Assembly (NCBI GenBank): GCA_018268935.1
Contig: JAFDVS010000068.1
Coordinates: 29,048-93,047, forward strand
Source of the DNA: Acidobacteriota bacterium
GTDB taxonomy: Bacteria > Acidobacteriota > Terriglobia > Bryobacterales > Bryobacteraceae
Length of the DNA stretch: 64,000 nt
Direction of reading: 5' to 3'
The notes under the pieces were generated by a model. The model was not told where the DNA came from. It saw only the letters and a program-made list of their open reading frames with translations, and made no database searches. Below are positions 33,829 to 42,825 of the stretch, in pieces. A program made the translations under genes and the position numbers. Each line of letters opens with the position of its first letter. Position 1 is the first letter of the stretch.

Positions 33829-33890
33829 TCGCCGGCGATTAATCCAAGTAGGGCGGACCCCCTGGTCCGCCAGCCGGCCCCCGGCCGGCT
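33822..33890. terminator. Three consecutive hairpins between convergent genes
   Basis: First, a perfect 24 bp palindrome (33822-33845; half-site GGATTAATCGCC) that includes the mrp stop. Second, arms GGCGGACC/GGTCCGCC (33852-33859 and 33864-33871, loop CCCT). Third, directly joined, AGCCGGCC/GGCCGGCT (33872-33879 and 33883-33890, loop CCC). They fill the space between mrp and mscS, whose stop is at 33898. No U-tract follows, so if terminating they would not be classic intrinsic terminators; a REP-like role is possible. Confidence 0.65.
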
Positions 33891-33897
33891 CTCTAAC

Positions 33898-34710
33898 CTA
33901 AGCATTCACCATCCGAATCGTCTGCGACGGTTCCGGAGCCGGATAACCCGCTTCGCCAAACGCTTCCCGGATCACCTTGTTCGTATCAAAATACACCTGC
34001 CAGTAGTTGTCCGTGTGCGTATACGGCCGCACCGCCAGCACCGGCCCGACAAGGTTGAACTGCAAAATCTCCACGTCCGGACCCGGCTCGGCAACGACGT
34101 TCGGTATCTTCGCCACCCGCTCCTTCAACAGCTTGATCGCGCCGTTGTGATCCACTGACCCGTTCAATTGCGCCACCAGGTCCACTCTCCGGAACGGGCT
34201 CGCCGAGTAGTTCTGAATCGTATCGCTGAAGATCTTGTTATTCCCCACAAACGTCACCACATTGTCCGGTGTAAGGATCGTCGTCACAAACAGCCCGATC
34301 TGTTTCACCGTGCCCGTCTGCCCGCCCGCCGACACGTAATCGCCTGTCTTGAAGGGCCGCAGGATCACCAGGAACACGCCTGCCGCGAAGTTCGATAACA
34401 ACCCCGCCCAGGCCGCCCCAATCGCCACGCCCGCCGCCGCCAGCAACGCCGCAAACGACGTCGTTTCCACCCCAAAATACCCTAAGATCGCCACCACCAG
34501 CACAATGTTCAACAACACCGCAATCGTCGACGAAATGTAGCTCAGCAGCGTCGGCTCCAGATGCTGCCGCTCCAATCCGCGCGAGATCAGCGACACCGCG
34601 AAGTTCACCAGCCAACGCCCGATCATGTACAAAATCAGCGCGCCAAGTACCTTAAACCCAACCTGGGTCGCGGTTGCTACCGCGGAATCAAGCAACTTGC
34701 TGTAATCCAT
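33898..34710 (-). CDS. mscS: MscS-family small-conductance mechanosensitive channel
   Basis: 270 aa. An N-terminal part with two or three helices leads to the pore-lining Gly/Ala-rich helix (FAALLAAAGVAIGAAWAGLLSNFAAGVFLVI), then the beta domain starting RPFKTGDYVSAGGQTGTV and VTFVGNNKIFSDTIQNYS. Layout and length match E. coli MscS. It opens under membrane tension to release solutes during osmotic downshock. It sits 72 bp downstream of the Tad genes and could be transcribed with them or separately. Confidence 0.92.
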   Translation of the reverse strand: MDYSKLLDSAVATATQVGFKVLGALILYMIGRWLVNFAVSLISRGLERQHLEPTLLSYISSTIAVLLNIVLVVAILGYFGVETTSFAALLAAAGVAIGAAWAGLLSNFAAGVFLVILRPFKTGDYVSAGGQTGTVKQIGLFVTTILTPDNVVTFVGNNKIFSDTIQNYSASPFRRVDLVAQLNGSVDHNGAIKLLKERVAKIPNVVAEPGPDVEILQFNLVGPVLAVRPYTHTDNYWQVYFDTNKVIREAFGEAGYPAPEPSQTIRMVNA

Positions 34711-34782
34711 GCTCTATCCTCCTGTCCGTTCTCAATTATGTTCGAAAACGGCTGGAGCGCAAGTGGAAAATGGATTGCAATC

Positions 34783-35706
34783 TTACTGAAACAGGCTCGA
34801 CATCTGCCGCATCAACAGCAGCACCGCGGGCCCCAGGGTCACCACCAGAATTGCCGGAAAGATCAGGAAGAACACCGGAAAGACCATCTTTACGGTTAAT
34901 TTCCGGGCCTGTTCCTGCGCCCGCTGCCGGTATCGTACCCGCAGGAACTTCGCATGTTGCCGCAAGGTCGGCGCCAGGCTCGATCCAAACCGGTCGCTGT
35001 CCAGCAGCAGCGCACAGAACTTGCGGATCTCCGGCTCACTGTTCCGTTCCGCCATGTGCCGGATCGACTCCGCCCTGCTCTTGCTCGCCCGCGTCTCCAG
35101 GTACACCGTCAGTAACTCCCCGGCCAGATCCGGCGAGAATTTCTGCAATCCCCGGCTTGCCAGCAGCATCGCCTGATCCAGCGATTGCCCCGCTTCCATC
35201 CCCATCACCAGCAGATCCAGTGCCGGCGGCAACGCCCGCCGCAACCGGTCATTCCGCGACGATATCAGGTAGTCCAGAAAGCGTTCCGGAATCAGAAACC
35301 CCAGCCCCAGTCCGCACGCGATCGCAATCACGATCGCCGCCACATCGTCCTGCTTCTGCAGCGCGTAAAAGCAGAACAGCAGTCCGATCACTCCACCGCA
35401 GGAGTACTTCAGCCCGAAGTAGGATGTGATCGCCGCCTCCGTTCGATAGCCCGCCAGTCCAAGCCGCTTCTGTGTCGCTCCGCGGCTCGACTCCGACGAC
35501 GGCATCGACTCCCCAATCGAATGCAGCATTCCCACCAGCGACGCCCGCAATCCTTGCCCTTGTGGCTCTCCCGCCGTCAGCAAATCCAGCGGTGCGCGTT
35601 CTTCTTCCTCTGCGCCCTCCCGCCGCGCAAACGCCACGTAGCCGATTACCGACACCGTCCCCATCACAAACAGAAAGAACAACCCCATCATTGCGGTGGG
35701 ATTCAT
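34783..35706 (-). CDS. tadC: TadC-like type II secretion F-domain protein
   Basis: 307 aa. An N-terminal helix (MGLFFLFVMGTVSVIGYVAF) is followed by a soluble part, two helices (CGGVIGLLFCFYAL, AIVIAIACGLGLGFLI), the T2SSF domain (RRALPPALDLLVMGMEAGQSLDQAML) and a final membrane helix (VFPVFFLIFPAILVVTLGP). TadC with TadB forms the inner-membrane platform of the Flp/Tad pilus or secretion machine. It overlaps tadB by 4 nt (ATGA). Confidence 0.88.
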   Translation of the reverse strand: MNPTAMMGLFFLFVMGTVSVIGYVAFARREGAEEEERAPLDLLTAGEPQGQGLRASLVGMLHSIGESMPSSESSRGATQKRLGLAGYRTEAAITSYFGLKYSCGGVIGLLFCFYALQKQDDVAAIVIAIACGLGLGFLIPERFLDYLISSRNDRLRRALPPALDLLVMGMEAGQSLDQAMLLASRGLQKFSPDLAGELLTVYLETRASKSRAESIRHMAERNSEPEIRKFCALLLDSDRFGSSLAPTLRQHAKFLRVRYRQRAQEQARKLTVKMVFPVFFLIFPAILVVTLGPAVLLLMRQMSSLFQ

Positions 35707-36677
35707 AGCCGGATATCCACCAGTTTCCTGATGACAAAGTGCGCCGCGATCAATCCGATCACCGCCCCAGTCACCATTTTTCGCCCGATATCCTCGGTAA
35801 ACAGCGGATCGAGAAATGTCGGATTCACATAAAACATGAACCCCGTAATCACCACCGGCAGCGCCGACAAGATGTAGCCTGCCATCCGCCCCTGGCCCGA
35901 CATCGCCTTCACTTCACCCCGCAACGCCGCTGCCTCCCGCATGTTCTCCGATAGCTTTTCCAGTACCTCGCTCAGGTTCCCGCCCGACTTGCTCTGCATC
36001 TGCACCGCGGAAACAAAGATGCACACTTCCTGCAGCGGAAGCCGCTCTGCCAGGTTCTCCAGCGCCCGTTCCCAAGGTGCCCCCAATGCCCCTTCCGCGA
36101 AGGTCCGCTTCAATTCCTTCCCCAACGGATTCGGTGTCTGAGAGGCGACATGATCCAGCGCCCCCGCAAAGGGATGCCCGGCCCGCAACGCCCGAGCCAG
36201 CGATTCCAGCGCATCGGGAAATTGATCTTCGATCTTCCCCCAGCGCTTCTCCTTGCGCTGCCCAATGTAAAAGTAGGGCGTCATTCCCACCAGCGTCCCC
36301 AATATCGCCAGTCCCCACAGTGGCAACCACGGAATCTGGCTCAGAATCGCCCACGTCACGGTCGCGCTCACCAGCATCGACAGCGTCGTCCGTCCCACCG
36401 TCCAATCCATGTCCGCTTCCACCAGCGTGCGTTTCACCCGCTCCACCAGGTTGAATCGCTCCAGCACCCACGCCCACACCGATATCGAACTGACCTCGGC
36501 TTCCCGCCGCAACAAAGGCGAATCCTCTTCATCGGCATAGAAGCTCGGCAGTGCCGCCGGTTCGTCCACTTCCACTTCCCCACTACGGCGATCCATCACC
36601 ATGCGCGCTATCCACACCGCGACGGCCGCCAGCGTGAACGTCGCCAGGAAAACCAGAAATGCGGTAGGCAGTGCCAT
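35703..36677 (-). CDS. tadB: TadB-like type II secretion F-domain protein
   Basis: 324 aa. N-terminal helix, acidic linker (SGEVEVDEPAALPSFYADEE), two helices, then the T2SSF domain FPDALESLARALRAGHPFAGALDHV and FVSAVQMQSKSGGNLSEVLEKL, with two C-terminal helices (YILSALPVVITGFMFYV, TGAVIGLIAAHFVI). This is the partner of TadC in the Tad inner-membrane platform. cpaB ends 7 nt upstream, so the order is cpaB-tadB-tadC. The ATPase (TadA), prepilin peptidase, pilin and full secretin are not in the window. Confidence 0.9.
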   Translation of the reverse strand: MALPTAFLVFLATFTLAAVAVWIARMVMDRRSGEVEVDEPAALPSFYADEEDSPLLRREAEVSSISVWAWVLERFNLVERVKRTLVEADMDWTVGRTTLSMLVSATVTWAILSQIPWLPLWGLAILGTLVGMTPYFYIGQRKEKRWGKIEDQFPDALESLARALRAGHPFAGALDHVASQTPNPLGKELKRTFAEGALGAPWERALENLAERLPLQEVCIFVSAVQMQSKSGGNLSEVLEKLSENMREAAALRGEVKAMSGQGRMAGYILSALPVVITGFMFYVNPTFLDPLFTEDIGRKMVTGAVIGLIAAHFVIRKLVDIRL

Positions 36678-36684
36678 GTTGCCC

Positions 36685-38013
36685 TTAGTTGCGGATCAGC
36701 TTCGGCGTCACCAGAACTACCATCTCCCGCTTCGGCTCGGCATGCTTTTCCGGAAAAAGCTTCTCCCACAGCACCGGCAGATTGGACGCATCCGCCAGTC
36801 CGCGCACCAGGAAGCTTTGCCCGTCGCCCACTTCAATCTCCGTCTCCACCCGGCGCATCCGCAGCCCATCGGCCCCTGGCGTCGTCACCTCGGGACTCAC
36901 CTTCAGCCGCACTTTTCCATCCGCCTGCCCCGCCGGCGCAAACCGGATCTTCAACCCCGCGCCCGATTTCGCCGCCTCCAGCGCCCATTGTGCCCCGGCT
37001 TCCGCCTTCGGCCCGCTTTGCACCTGCGACGAACTCACTACGTCCAGCGTCTTCTGCTCGCGCATCTTGGCCAGCGATTGCTGCAAACCGTCACCGGCCC
37101 GGAACGCCGCCACCTGCAGCATCCCAACCGGCGCGCGCCCGCTCTCGTGCAATTGCGCCTCCAACTGCGTCACCGCTTCGTTCTCCGCGCTCGCCACCTG
37201 GACCAGATATTCCACCTGTCGCAATGGCCGCGCCGCCGGAACCGCCGCCGCTACGGGCGCCTGTCCGGGTACCGGCCCTGGCGGTGGACGATGGAACACA
37301 TTCCCCATTGCCAGCGACCCGCTCCGCTCCGTCTTTCCATCCACCGGATTCCGCAGTGCGATCCGGATCTTCGCCGTCGAATCGGCCAGCCCCAGCATCG
37401 AGGCTTCCTTTGGAGTCGCCAGCAGCGTGATCACCTGCCCGTTGCCCCGGCCCATCTGCGAATCGCGCGGCACCGTCAGCACCTGCATATTCTCCAGCAG
37501 CGTCCGCAGTTGCGGCTCGTTTCCGTGCGGCCCCTGGATATTGGCCACCACGTGAATATCGATGTGGTGTCCGGGCTTCAACAGCGCCATCACCCCAGCC
37601 GAATCCTGCACCGTAATGGAAACCGCGCGCATGCCCTCCGGAATCCCCATGCTGCCGCCTTCCACCGGGCCGCCGTTCTTCGCCGCCAGCCGCGAAGCCG
37701 TCACCAATTCATTGGCCGCCAACCCATCTACCACCATCTGTCCAATCGCATCTTCCGCCTTGCCCAACGCGCCGGCCGGCAATACCGGCGACGACCAGGG
37801 CACGCGCTTCACTTGATCCGCCTTCAATACGGTCCCCGCAGGCACCGCCTGCGCCGCTACCAGCACATGAGCCTGCGCCGGAGGCGGAGCCGTGGCCGAA
37901 TTCAACCTCCCTACGAACAAACCGTAGAAGATCCCCGTCGAGACAATTGCCACGATAAACGCAACTCCGAACAGAGGGACTAAGCTCTTCTTTTTGGCAG
38001 ACAATCCGGACAA
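36685..38013 (-). CDS. cpaB: CpaB/RcpC pilus assembly protein fused to a secretin-like C-terminal domain
   Basis: 442 aa. A short cytoplasmic start, one membrane helix (LVPLFGVAFIVAIVSTGIFYGL) and an SAF-type domain (VLVAAQAVPAGTVLKADQV, VPWSSPVLP) mark CpaB/RcpC; RAVSITVQDSAGVMALLKPGH and VITLLATPKEASML complete it by about residue 235. After a Pro/Ala linker, residues 290-442 do not belong to CpaB. They read like the C-terminal part of a secretin: LDVVSSSQVQSG, VRLKVSPEV, RVETEIEVGDGQSFLVRGL, and the typical end REMVVLVTPKLI. A CpaB-CpaC fusion is the likely reading. Confidence 0.85.
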   Translation of the reverse strand: MSGLSAKKKSLVPLFGVAFIVAIVSTGIFYGLFVGRLNSATAPPPAQAHVLVAAQAVPAGTVLKADQVKRVPWSSPVLPAGALGKAEDAIGQMVVDGLAANELVTASRLAAKNGGPVEGGSMGIPEGMRAVSITVQDSAGVMALLKPGHHIDIHVVANIQGPHGNEPQLRTLLENMQVLTVPRDSQMGRGNGQVITLLATPKEASMLGLADSTAKIRIALRNPVDGKTERSGSLAMGNVFHRPPPGPVPGQAPVAAAVPAARPLRQVEYLVQVASAENEAVTQLEAQLHESGRAPVGMLQVAAFRAGDGLQQSLAKMREQKTLDVVSSSQVQSGPKAEAGAQWALEAAKSGAGLKIRFAPAGQADGKVRLKVSPEVTTPGADGLRMRRVETEIEVGDGQSFLVRGLADASNLPVLWEKLFPEKHAEPKREMVVLVTPKLIRN

Positions 38014-38079
38014 CTCCTCAGTCTCCTATCGGCGGAACGGCGGAGGTTCGTTAGCGTCGCTCAGTACAATTAGGAAGCG

Positions 38080-38850
38080 ATGCCTTCGCCGCTATATGTC
38101 ATCCCCGCCCGCGAAGCCGACACCGCCCTCGTCTTCCGCCGCGGCCCCTCCTCCTGGTGGCGCCTCCTCGAATGGAGCCTCAACCCGCCCCAACTCATTC
38201 CCGGAGCATGGTTTCGCGGCTCCCTCTACCCCCGCCGCTGCGACCTCTCCCCCAATGGCCGCCTCCTCGGCTATTTCGCCCTCAAAGCCGGCCGCCCCGG
38301 CTGGCCCATGACTTACTTCGCCGTCTCCAAAGTCCCCTGGCTCGAAGCGCTTGCCGCCTGGAAAACAGCCGGCACATGGACCGGTGGCTGCCACTTCGCC
38401 GCCAACGGCGCCCTCGACATCCAGGCCTGTATCGAAGACCACCCCTTCCACGGTGCCTACCCCTACCCCGTCCGGTATCAACCACTCAGCCTCGACTGGA
38501 AAGCCCGCGTCGTCGCCAACGAAGCCAAGCGCGGCTGGCTCGCCACCCCCGACCCCGCCATCCTCCGCCGTCCCCAACCCAACGGCGACTCCACTCTCAT
38601 GCTGATTAACCGCGGCGAAGGCGCCCTCCCCGACTACTTCCTCGAATCCCCCACCGGCGAACTCACCGCCCTCCACGACGCCACCTGGTGCGATTGGGAC
38701 CGCCGCGGACGCCTCCTCCTTGCCACTCACCCCCGCACCCTCACCATCGCCGCCTGCAGCAATGGCAAACTCCGCCCCACCTGGAGCGCCGGCCTGACCC
38801 CCCTCCGCCCCGACCCCCAACCAGCCCCTCCGTGGGCCTCCCACTGGTGA
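38080..38850 (+). CDS. Conserved protein of unknown function, Trp-rich
   Basis: 256 aa, no signal peptide or membrane helix. The N-terminal half is rich in Trp, Pro and Arg (SSWWRLLEWSLNPPQLIPG, FRGSLYPRRCDLSPNGRLL), and repeated motifs of the type CDLSPNGRLLGYF and CDWDRRGRLLLAT suggest a beta-propeller-like or WD/YD type repeat. No enzyme signature is visible. It is divergent from cpaB (66 bp between starts) and ends 18 nt before the large Oar-like receptor. Confidence 0.7.
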   Translation: MPSPLYVIPAREADTALVFRRGPSSWWRLLEWSLNPPQLIPGAWFRGSLYPRRCDLSPNGRLLGYFALKAGRPGWPMTYFAVSKVPWLEALAAWKTAGTWTGGCHFAANGALDIQACIEDHPFHGAYPYPVRYQPLSLDWKARVVANEAKRGWLATPDPAILRRPQPNGDSTLMLINRGEGALPDYFLESPTGELTALHDATWCDWDRRGRLLLATHPRTLTIAACSNGKLRPTWSAGLTPLRPDPQPAPPWASHW

Positions 38851-38868
38851 GTTACAATAACTCACCAT

Positions 38869-41800
38869 ATGCAACGTCCTCTCGCTGGGCTACTCGCGGT
38901 CCTTCTGCTTCTCGCAGCCGGACCTGCGCATTCTCAAACCTCAGCGGGGGCGCTGGTTGGCCTCGTCCGCGATCCCGCCGCCGCCGCAGTTCCAAACGCC
39001 ACCGTCGTCGTCACCAATACTCAAACCAACGTCGTTTTCCGCATCCAGACCGATACCGAAGGAAACTACTTCGTCCCTAGTCTCCTCCCCGGCTCCTACC
39101 AAATCGTCTGCGAACACAGTGGATTCAAGAAGATCCAGGCCGGACCCATCACTGTCAACGTCAATCAGACGGTCCGTGTCGATCTCAATCTCCAGGTCGG
39201 GGAAACCGCCGAATCGGTAACCGTGCAGGAGTTCTCCAGCCTCGTCCAAACCGAAAACACCACCATCGGCCAGGTCGTCACCGCCCGCCAGTTGAACGAG
39301 TTGCCCTTGAACGGCCGCGACTTCCGCAGCCTCCTCCGCCTCAACCCCGGCGTCACCGAACCCCAGGGCGGCATCAGCGTCACAGCCTCCATCCGCCGCC
39401 AGGGCTTCAACGACGGCATCAAAAACGTCAGCATCAACGGCGCCCGTCCCTCCTCGGTCACTTACTTAATCGATGGCGTCTCGCTCAACGAACCCCTGTT
39501 CCAGTTCCCCAGCCAGATCCCCCCCATCGAAGCCGTAGAAGAGTTTAAGCTCCAAAACGCTCTTTACCCCGCCGAGTTCGGCATGGGTGTCGGCCAGGTC
39601 AGCATCGCCATGAAGTCCGGCACCAACGCCATCCACGGCTCCCTCTACGACTTCCTCCGCAACGACAAGCTCCAGAAATTCCACCCCCGCTTCCGCACCA
39701 AAACCCCGCTCAAACAGAATCAGTTCGGCGGCGTAGTCGGTGGACCCGTCTACATCCCCAAACTCTACGACGGCCGCAACCGTACCTTCTTCCACACCAG
39801 CTATCAGGGCGGACGCCGCGTCATCGGCGCCGTCGGTCTCGGCCAGGTCCCCACCGCCGCCGAAAAAACCGGCGACTTCAGCGCTTGGCCCACCCAGTTG
39901 TTCGACCCCCTCAGCGGCGTGCTCACCCCCGGACAGGCCCTGCCCATCAATCGCAGTCCCTTCTCCGGCAACCGCATTCCCGCCAGCCAGTTCGCACCCG
40001 TCAGTTCCGCCTTGCTCAAATACTGGCCTTCGCCCACGCGTCCCTGCGCCACGCCCTGTAACAACTTCGAAGCCAGCACCAGCACGCCGGTCCGCATGGA
40101 TCAGAACACCGTGCGCCTCGATCACAATTTCTCCACCAGCGATCGCGTCTTCGGCCAATATCTCTATTCCAAGGAAACCGCTCCCATCCCGGCCGTCATT
40201 CCACTCTCCGGCGTCGTCACCCAGCAATCCAGTTGGCTCGCCTCCGTCCAGTGGACTCACGTCGTCAACTCGCGCATGGTGAACGAACTGCGCGCCGCCT
40301 ACAACCACTTCCTGTTCGATCAGAGCTTTGAAACCCAGGGCAAGGGAACCGTCTACTGGAAGGATGCCGGCCTCCGCAACCTCAACGAGAAGTATGAGGC
40401 CCTGCCCGCCATGATCCCCGGAACCCAGTACACCAACATCGGCTACGCCGGCTCGGTGCCCTTCTTCTCGATCTCCAACACGCAGCACTTCGTCGAGCAT
40501 TTCAGCTTCACCACAGGCAAGCACACCTTCAAGGCAGGCGTCGATTTTCGCCGCTCCCGCACTACCCGCATCGGCGGATTCCAGGGCAACGGCATCATCA
40601 ATTTCAACGGCGCTTACACCGCCCGCAACCCAACCGTCGCCCAGGTGGCCGGCGCCGCCAACACCGGCAACGGTTTTGCCGACTTCCTCCAGGGCTACGC
40701 CAGCCTCGCCGCCGGCACGCCCTTTGAATCCGATTCCGGCTGGCTCCGCAACAACGACGTCAACGTCTTCGCCCAGGACGACATCCGCCTCACTCCGTCG
40801 CTAACCATCAACGTAGGCATCCGCTGGGAATACCGCGGCCCCTGGTATGAAAACTCGAAGGGCGGCAAAACCTTCGACTTCAATACCCCCGGCGGCCGAG
40901 CCCTCTACCGCGACGAAGCCTTCGTGCAGTTGGTGAACAACCCCGTCTTCGCCTCCTGCTGCACCGCGGACTCGGTCTACAATCCCGACTACCGCAACTT
41001 CGCCCCGCGCATCGGCTTCGCCTGGCGCCCGCTCTCCGGCAGCAACCGCTTCGTCGTCCGCACCGGCTACGGAGTCTTCTACGACATCCTCCACCGCTTC
41101 TACGACACGCAGCCCTACTCGCCGAACATTCCGTTCGTCCTGCAGTCGCTGCCCGCCGTGAACGGACTGGAAACCCAGCCGCCGCTCAACCTGCGCAACC
41201 TCTTCCCGGCGCCGCTCTCCATTGCCCAGCGCCAGTTCGTCGCGCCTTATTGCGAAGCCCCGGCCAGCGAATCCACCGATCCCACCACCGGCCGCATCAT
41301 CGTCCGCAATCAGTGCTTCGGCACCGGCCTGCAATACGCCGCTCCGAACAACAAAACACCCTACACCCAGAACTGGGGCCTCAACCTTCAGTTTGAGCCG
41401 CGCCAGCGCATGCTCTTTGAAATCGGCTACCAGGGCAGCCACGGTCTCCGCGCCCAGAGCTTCTATCACGCCAATCAGGCGGTGCTGCCGTCCACCTCGG
41501 GCAATCCGAACAACGGGCTCCGCTTCCGCTCGCAATGCCCCGCGGGCAGCTATCCTGCCAACTGTTCGCCCATCCAGGATCGCGTGCCCTACGCCAACTT
41601 CATCCCCCAGTTGGCCACCTACATCAACGACAACAACGCCATCTACCACGCCATGACGATGAAGCTCGAGCAGCGCTTCAGCAACGGCCTGCAATTGCTC
41701 ACCGCCTTCACCTGGAGCCGCACCATCGACGCAGTCTCCGAAATCCAGACCCAGGGCGGCACGCCGCGCACCTATCCGCAGTACAACTACCGCCGCGACC

Positions 41801-42399
41801 TCGAACGTGGCGTCGCCAACTACGACCAGACCCGCCGCTTCGTCACCAGCGTCTTGTATGAGCTCCCCGTGGGCAAAGGCAAAGCGCTCCTCAATCGAGG
41901 CGGAGTCCTCAACGCAGCCCTCGGCGGCTGGCAGACGAACACCATCATCACCCTCGCCGATGGCCTCCCGTTCACCGTCGGCTGCTTCTGCGGCGACCGC
42001 GCTCAGATCGGCAACGATCGCGACGTGCATCGCATGAACGTCATCGCCCAACCGATGCCTGACGGCTTCGAAAAAACCATCTACCGCCAGTTCAACACGG
42101 CTGCCTTCCAGACTCCGGCCCTCGGTACGCTCGGCAACTCGGGACGCAATACCCTGCGCTCTCCGGGCCAGAAAGCCGCGGATTTCTCCATCTTCAAGAA
42201 CTTCCGCATCCAGGAGAAATTCAATCTCCAGTTCCGCGCCGAAGCCTACAACCTGATGGCCAGCCCCTACTACACGGTCATCTATCCGCAGTTGAACGCC
42301 ACCCAAACCAACTTCGGTTCACTGGTTCCCGTCGGTGGTGATCAGGGCAACCTCTTCAACCCCCGCGTCTACCAGATGGCCATGCGCCTCGTCTTCTGA
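38869..42399 (+). CDS. Oar-like TonB-dependent outer-membrane receptor
   Basis: 1176 aa with signal peptide (LAGLLAVLLLLAAGPAHSQ). Residues 25-110 form a carboxypeptidase regulatory-like domain (GALVGLVRDPAAAAVPNATV, YQIVCEHSGFKK). The plug domain follows (LNELPLNGRDFRSLLRLNPG and INGARPSSVTYLIDGVSLNE), then a long 22-strand-type barrel ending in a terminal Phe (MAMRLVF), as required for BAM insertion. This class is hugely expanded in Acidobacteria and probably imports polymers or siderophore-like ligands; the ligand is unknown. The gene is complete. Confidence 0.93.
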   Translation: MQRPLAGLLAVLLLLAAGPAHSQTSAGALVGLVRDPAAAAVPNATVVVTNTQTNVVFRIQTDTEGNYFVPSLLPGSYQIVCEHSGFKKIQAGPITVNVNQTVRVDLNLQVGETAESVTVQEFSSLVQTENTTIGQVVTARQLNELPLNGRDFRSLLRLNPGVTEPQGGISVTASIRRQGFNDGIKNVSINGARPSSVTYLIDGVSLNEPLFQFPSQIPPIEAVEEFKLQNALYPAEFGMGVGQVSIAMKSGTNAIHGSLYDFLRNDKLQKFHPRFRTKTPLKQNQFGGVVGGPVYIPKLYDGRNRTFFHTSYQGGRRVIGAVGLGQVPTAAEKTGDFSAWPTQLFDPLSGVLTPGQALPINRSPFSGNRIPASQFAPVSSALLKYWPSPTRPCATPCNNFEASTSTPVRMDQNTVRLDHNFSTSDRVFGQYLYSKETAPIPAVIPLSGVVTQQSSWLASVQWTHVVNSRMVNELRAAYNHFLFDQSFETQGKGTVYWKDAGLRNLNEKYEALPAMIPGTQYTNIGYAGSVPFFSISNTQHFVEHFSFTTGKHTFKAGVDFRRSRTTRIGGFQGNGIINFNGAYTARNPTVAQVAGAANTGNGFADFLQGYASLAAGTPFESDSGWLRNNDVNVFAQDDIRLTPSLTINVGIRWEYRGPWYENSKGGKTFDFNTPGGRALYRDEAFVQLVNNPVFASCCTADSVYNPDYRNFAPRIGFAWRPLSGSNRFVVRTGYGVFYDILHRFYDTQPYSPNIPFVLQSLPAVNGLETQPPLNLRNLFPAPLSIAQRQFVAPYCEAPASESTDPTTGRIIVRNQCFGTGLQYAAPNNKTPYTQNWGLNLQFEPRQRMLFEIGYQGSHGLRAQSFYHANQAVLPSTSGNPNNGLRFRSQCPAGSYPANCSPIQDRVPYANFIPQLATYINDNNAIYHAMTMKLEQRFSNGLQLLTAFTWSRTIDAVSEIQTQGGTPRTYPQYNYRRDLERGVANYDQTRRFVTSVLYELPVGKGKALLNRGGVLNAALGGWQTNTIITLADGLPFTVGCFCGDRAQIGNDRDVHRMNVIAQPMPDGFEKTIYRQFNTAAFQTPALGTLGNSGRNTLRSPGQKAADFSIFKNFRIQEKFNLQFRAEAYNLMASPYYTVIYPQLNATQTNFGSLVPVGGDQGNLFNPRVYQMAMRLVF

Positions 42400-42414
42400 T
42401 CGAACTTGGGGGCC

Positions 42415-42455
42415 GGGGACCGTTACTGAGCCGCGCGCGTCAGCAAGCGGTCCCC
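42415..42455 (+). repeat. 22 nt GC-rich hairpin repeat, copy C, within a longer inverted repeat
   Basis: The 22 nt core (42431-42452) is identical to the copies at 29818 and 29858. Here it is flanked by arms GGGGACCG (42415-42422) and CGGTCCCC (42448-42455) that form a larger stem. It lies between the Oar-like receptor and the PadR gene, and could end the receptor transcript. Confidence 0.75.
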
Positions 42456-42486
42456 GCATTGCCATGCTAAGCTAAGAATTCTAGGT

Positions 42487-42825
42487 ATGGGACGCAAGCC
42501 GCAAAAGAACGACTCACTCCCCGGGTCGCTCGACATGTTGATCCTCCGCACCCTATCCCGCCACAGTCTCCACGGCTACGGCATCGTCCAATTCATTCAG
42601 CAATCCTCCGGCAACGAGCTCCTCATCGAAGAAGGCTCGCTCTACCCCGCGCTCCAACGTCTCGAACTCAACGGCTGGATCGACGGCGCCTGGGGCGTAA
42701 CGCCCAACAACCGCAAGGCACGCATCTACAAGATCACCGCAGCCGGCCGCAAGCAGCTCAACGTCGAAACGAAGAAGTACGCCAAGCTCACCTTGGCCAT
42801 TGCCCGCGTGATGGAAGCGCAATGA
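42487..42825 (+). CDS. PadR-family transcriptional regulator
   Basis: 112 aa winged-helix protein. LPGSLDMLILRTLSRHSLHGYGIVQFI and EGSLYPALQRLELNGWIDG are the PadR signature; the C-terminal helix is short, as in the PadR-s2 group. In Acidobacteria such small PadR proteins typically precede ADOP permeases and repress them. The stop overlaps the permease ATG by 4 nt (ATGA), so the two are coupled. The effector is unknown. Confidence 0.93.
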   Translation: MGRKPQKNDSLPGSLDMLILRTLSRHSLHGYGIVQFIQQSSGNELLIEEGSLYPALQRLELNGWIDGAWGVTPNNRKARIYKITAAGRKQLNVETKKYAKLTLAIARVMEAQ

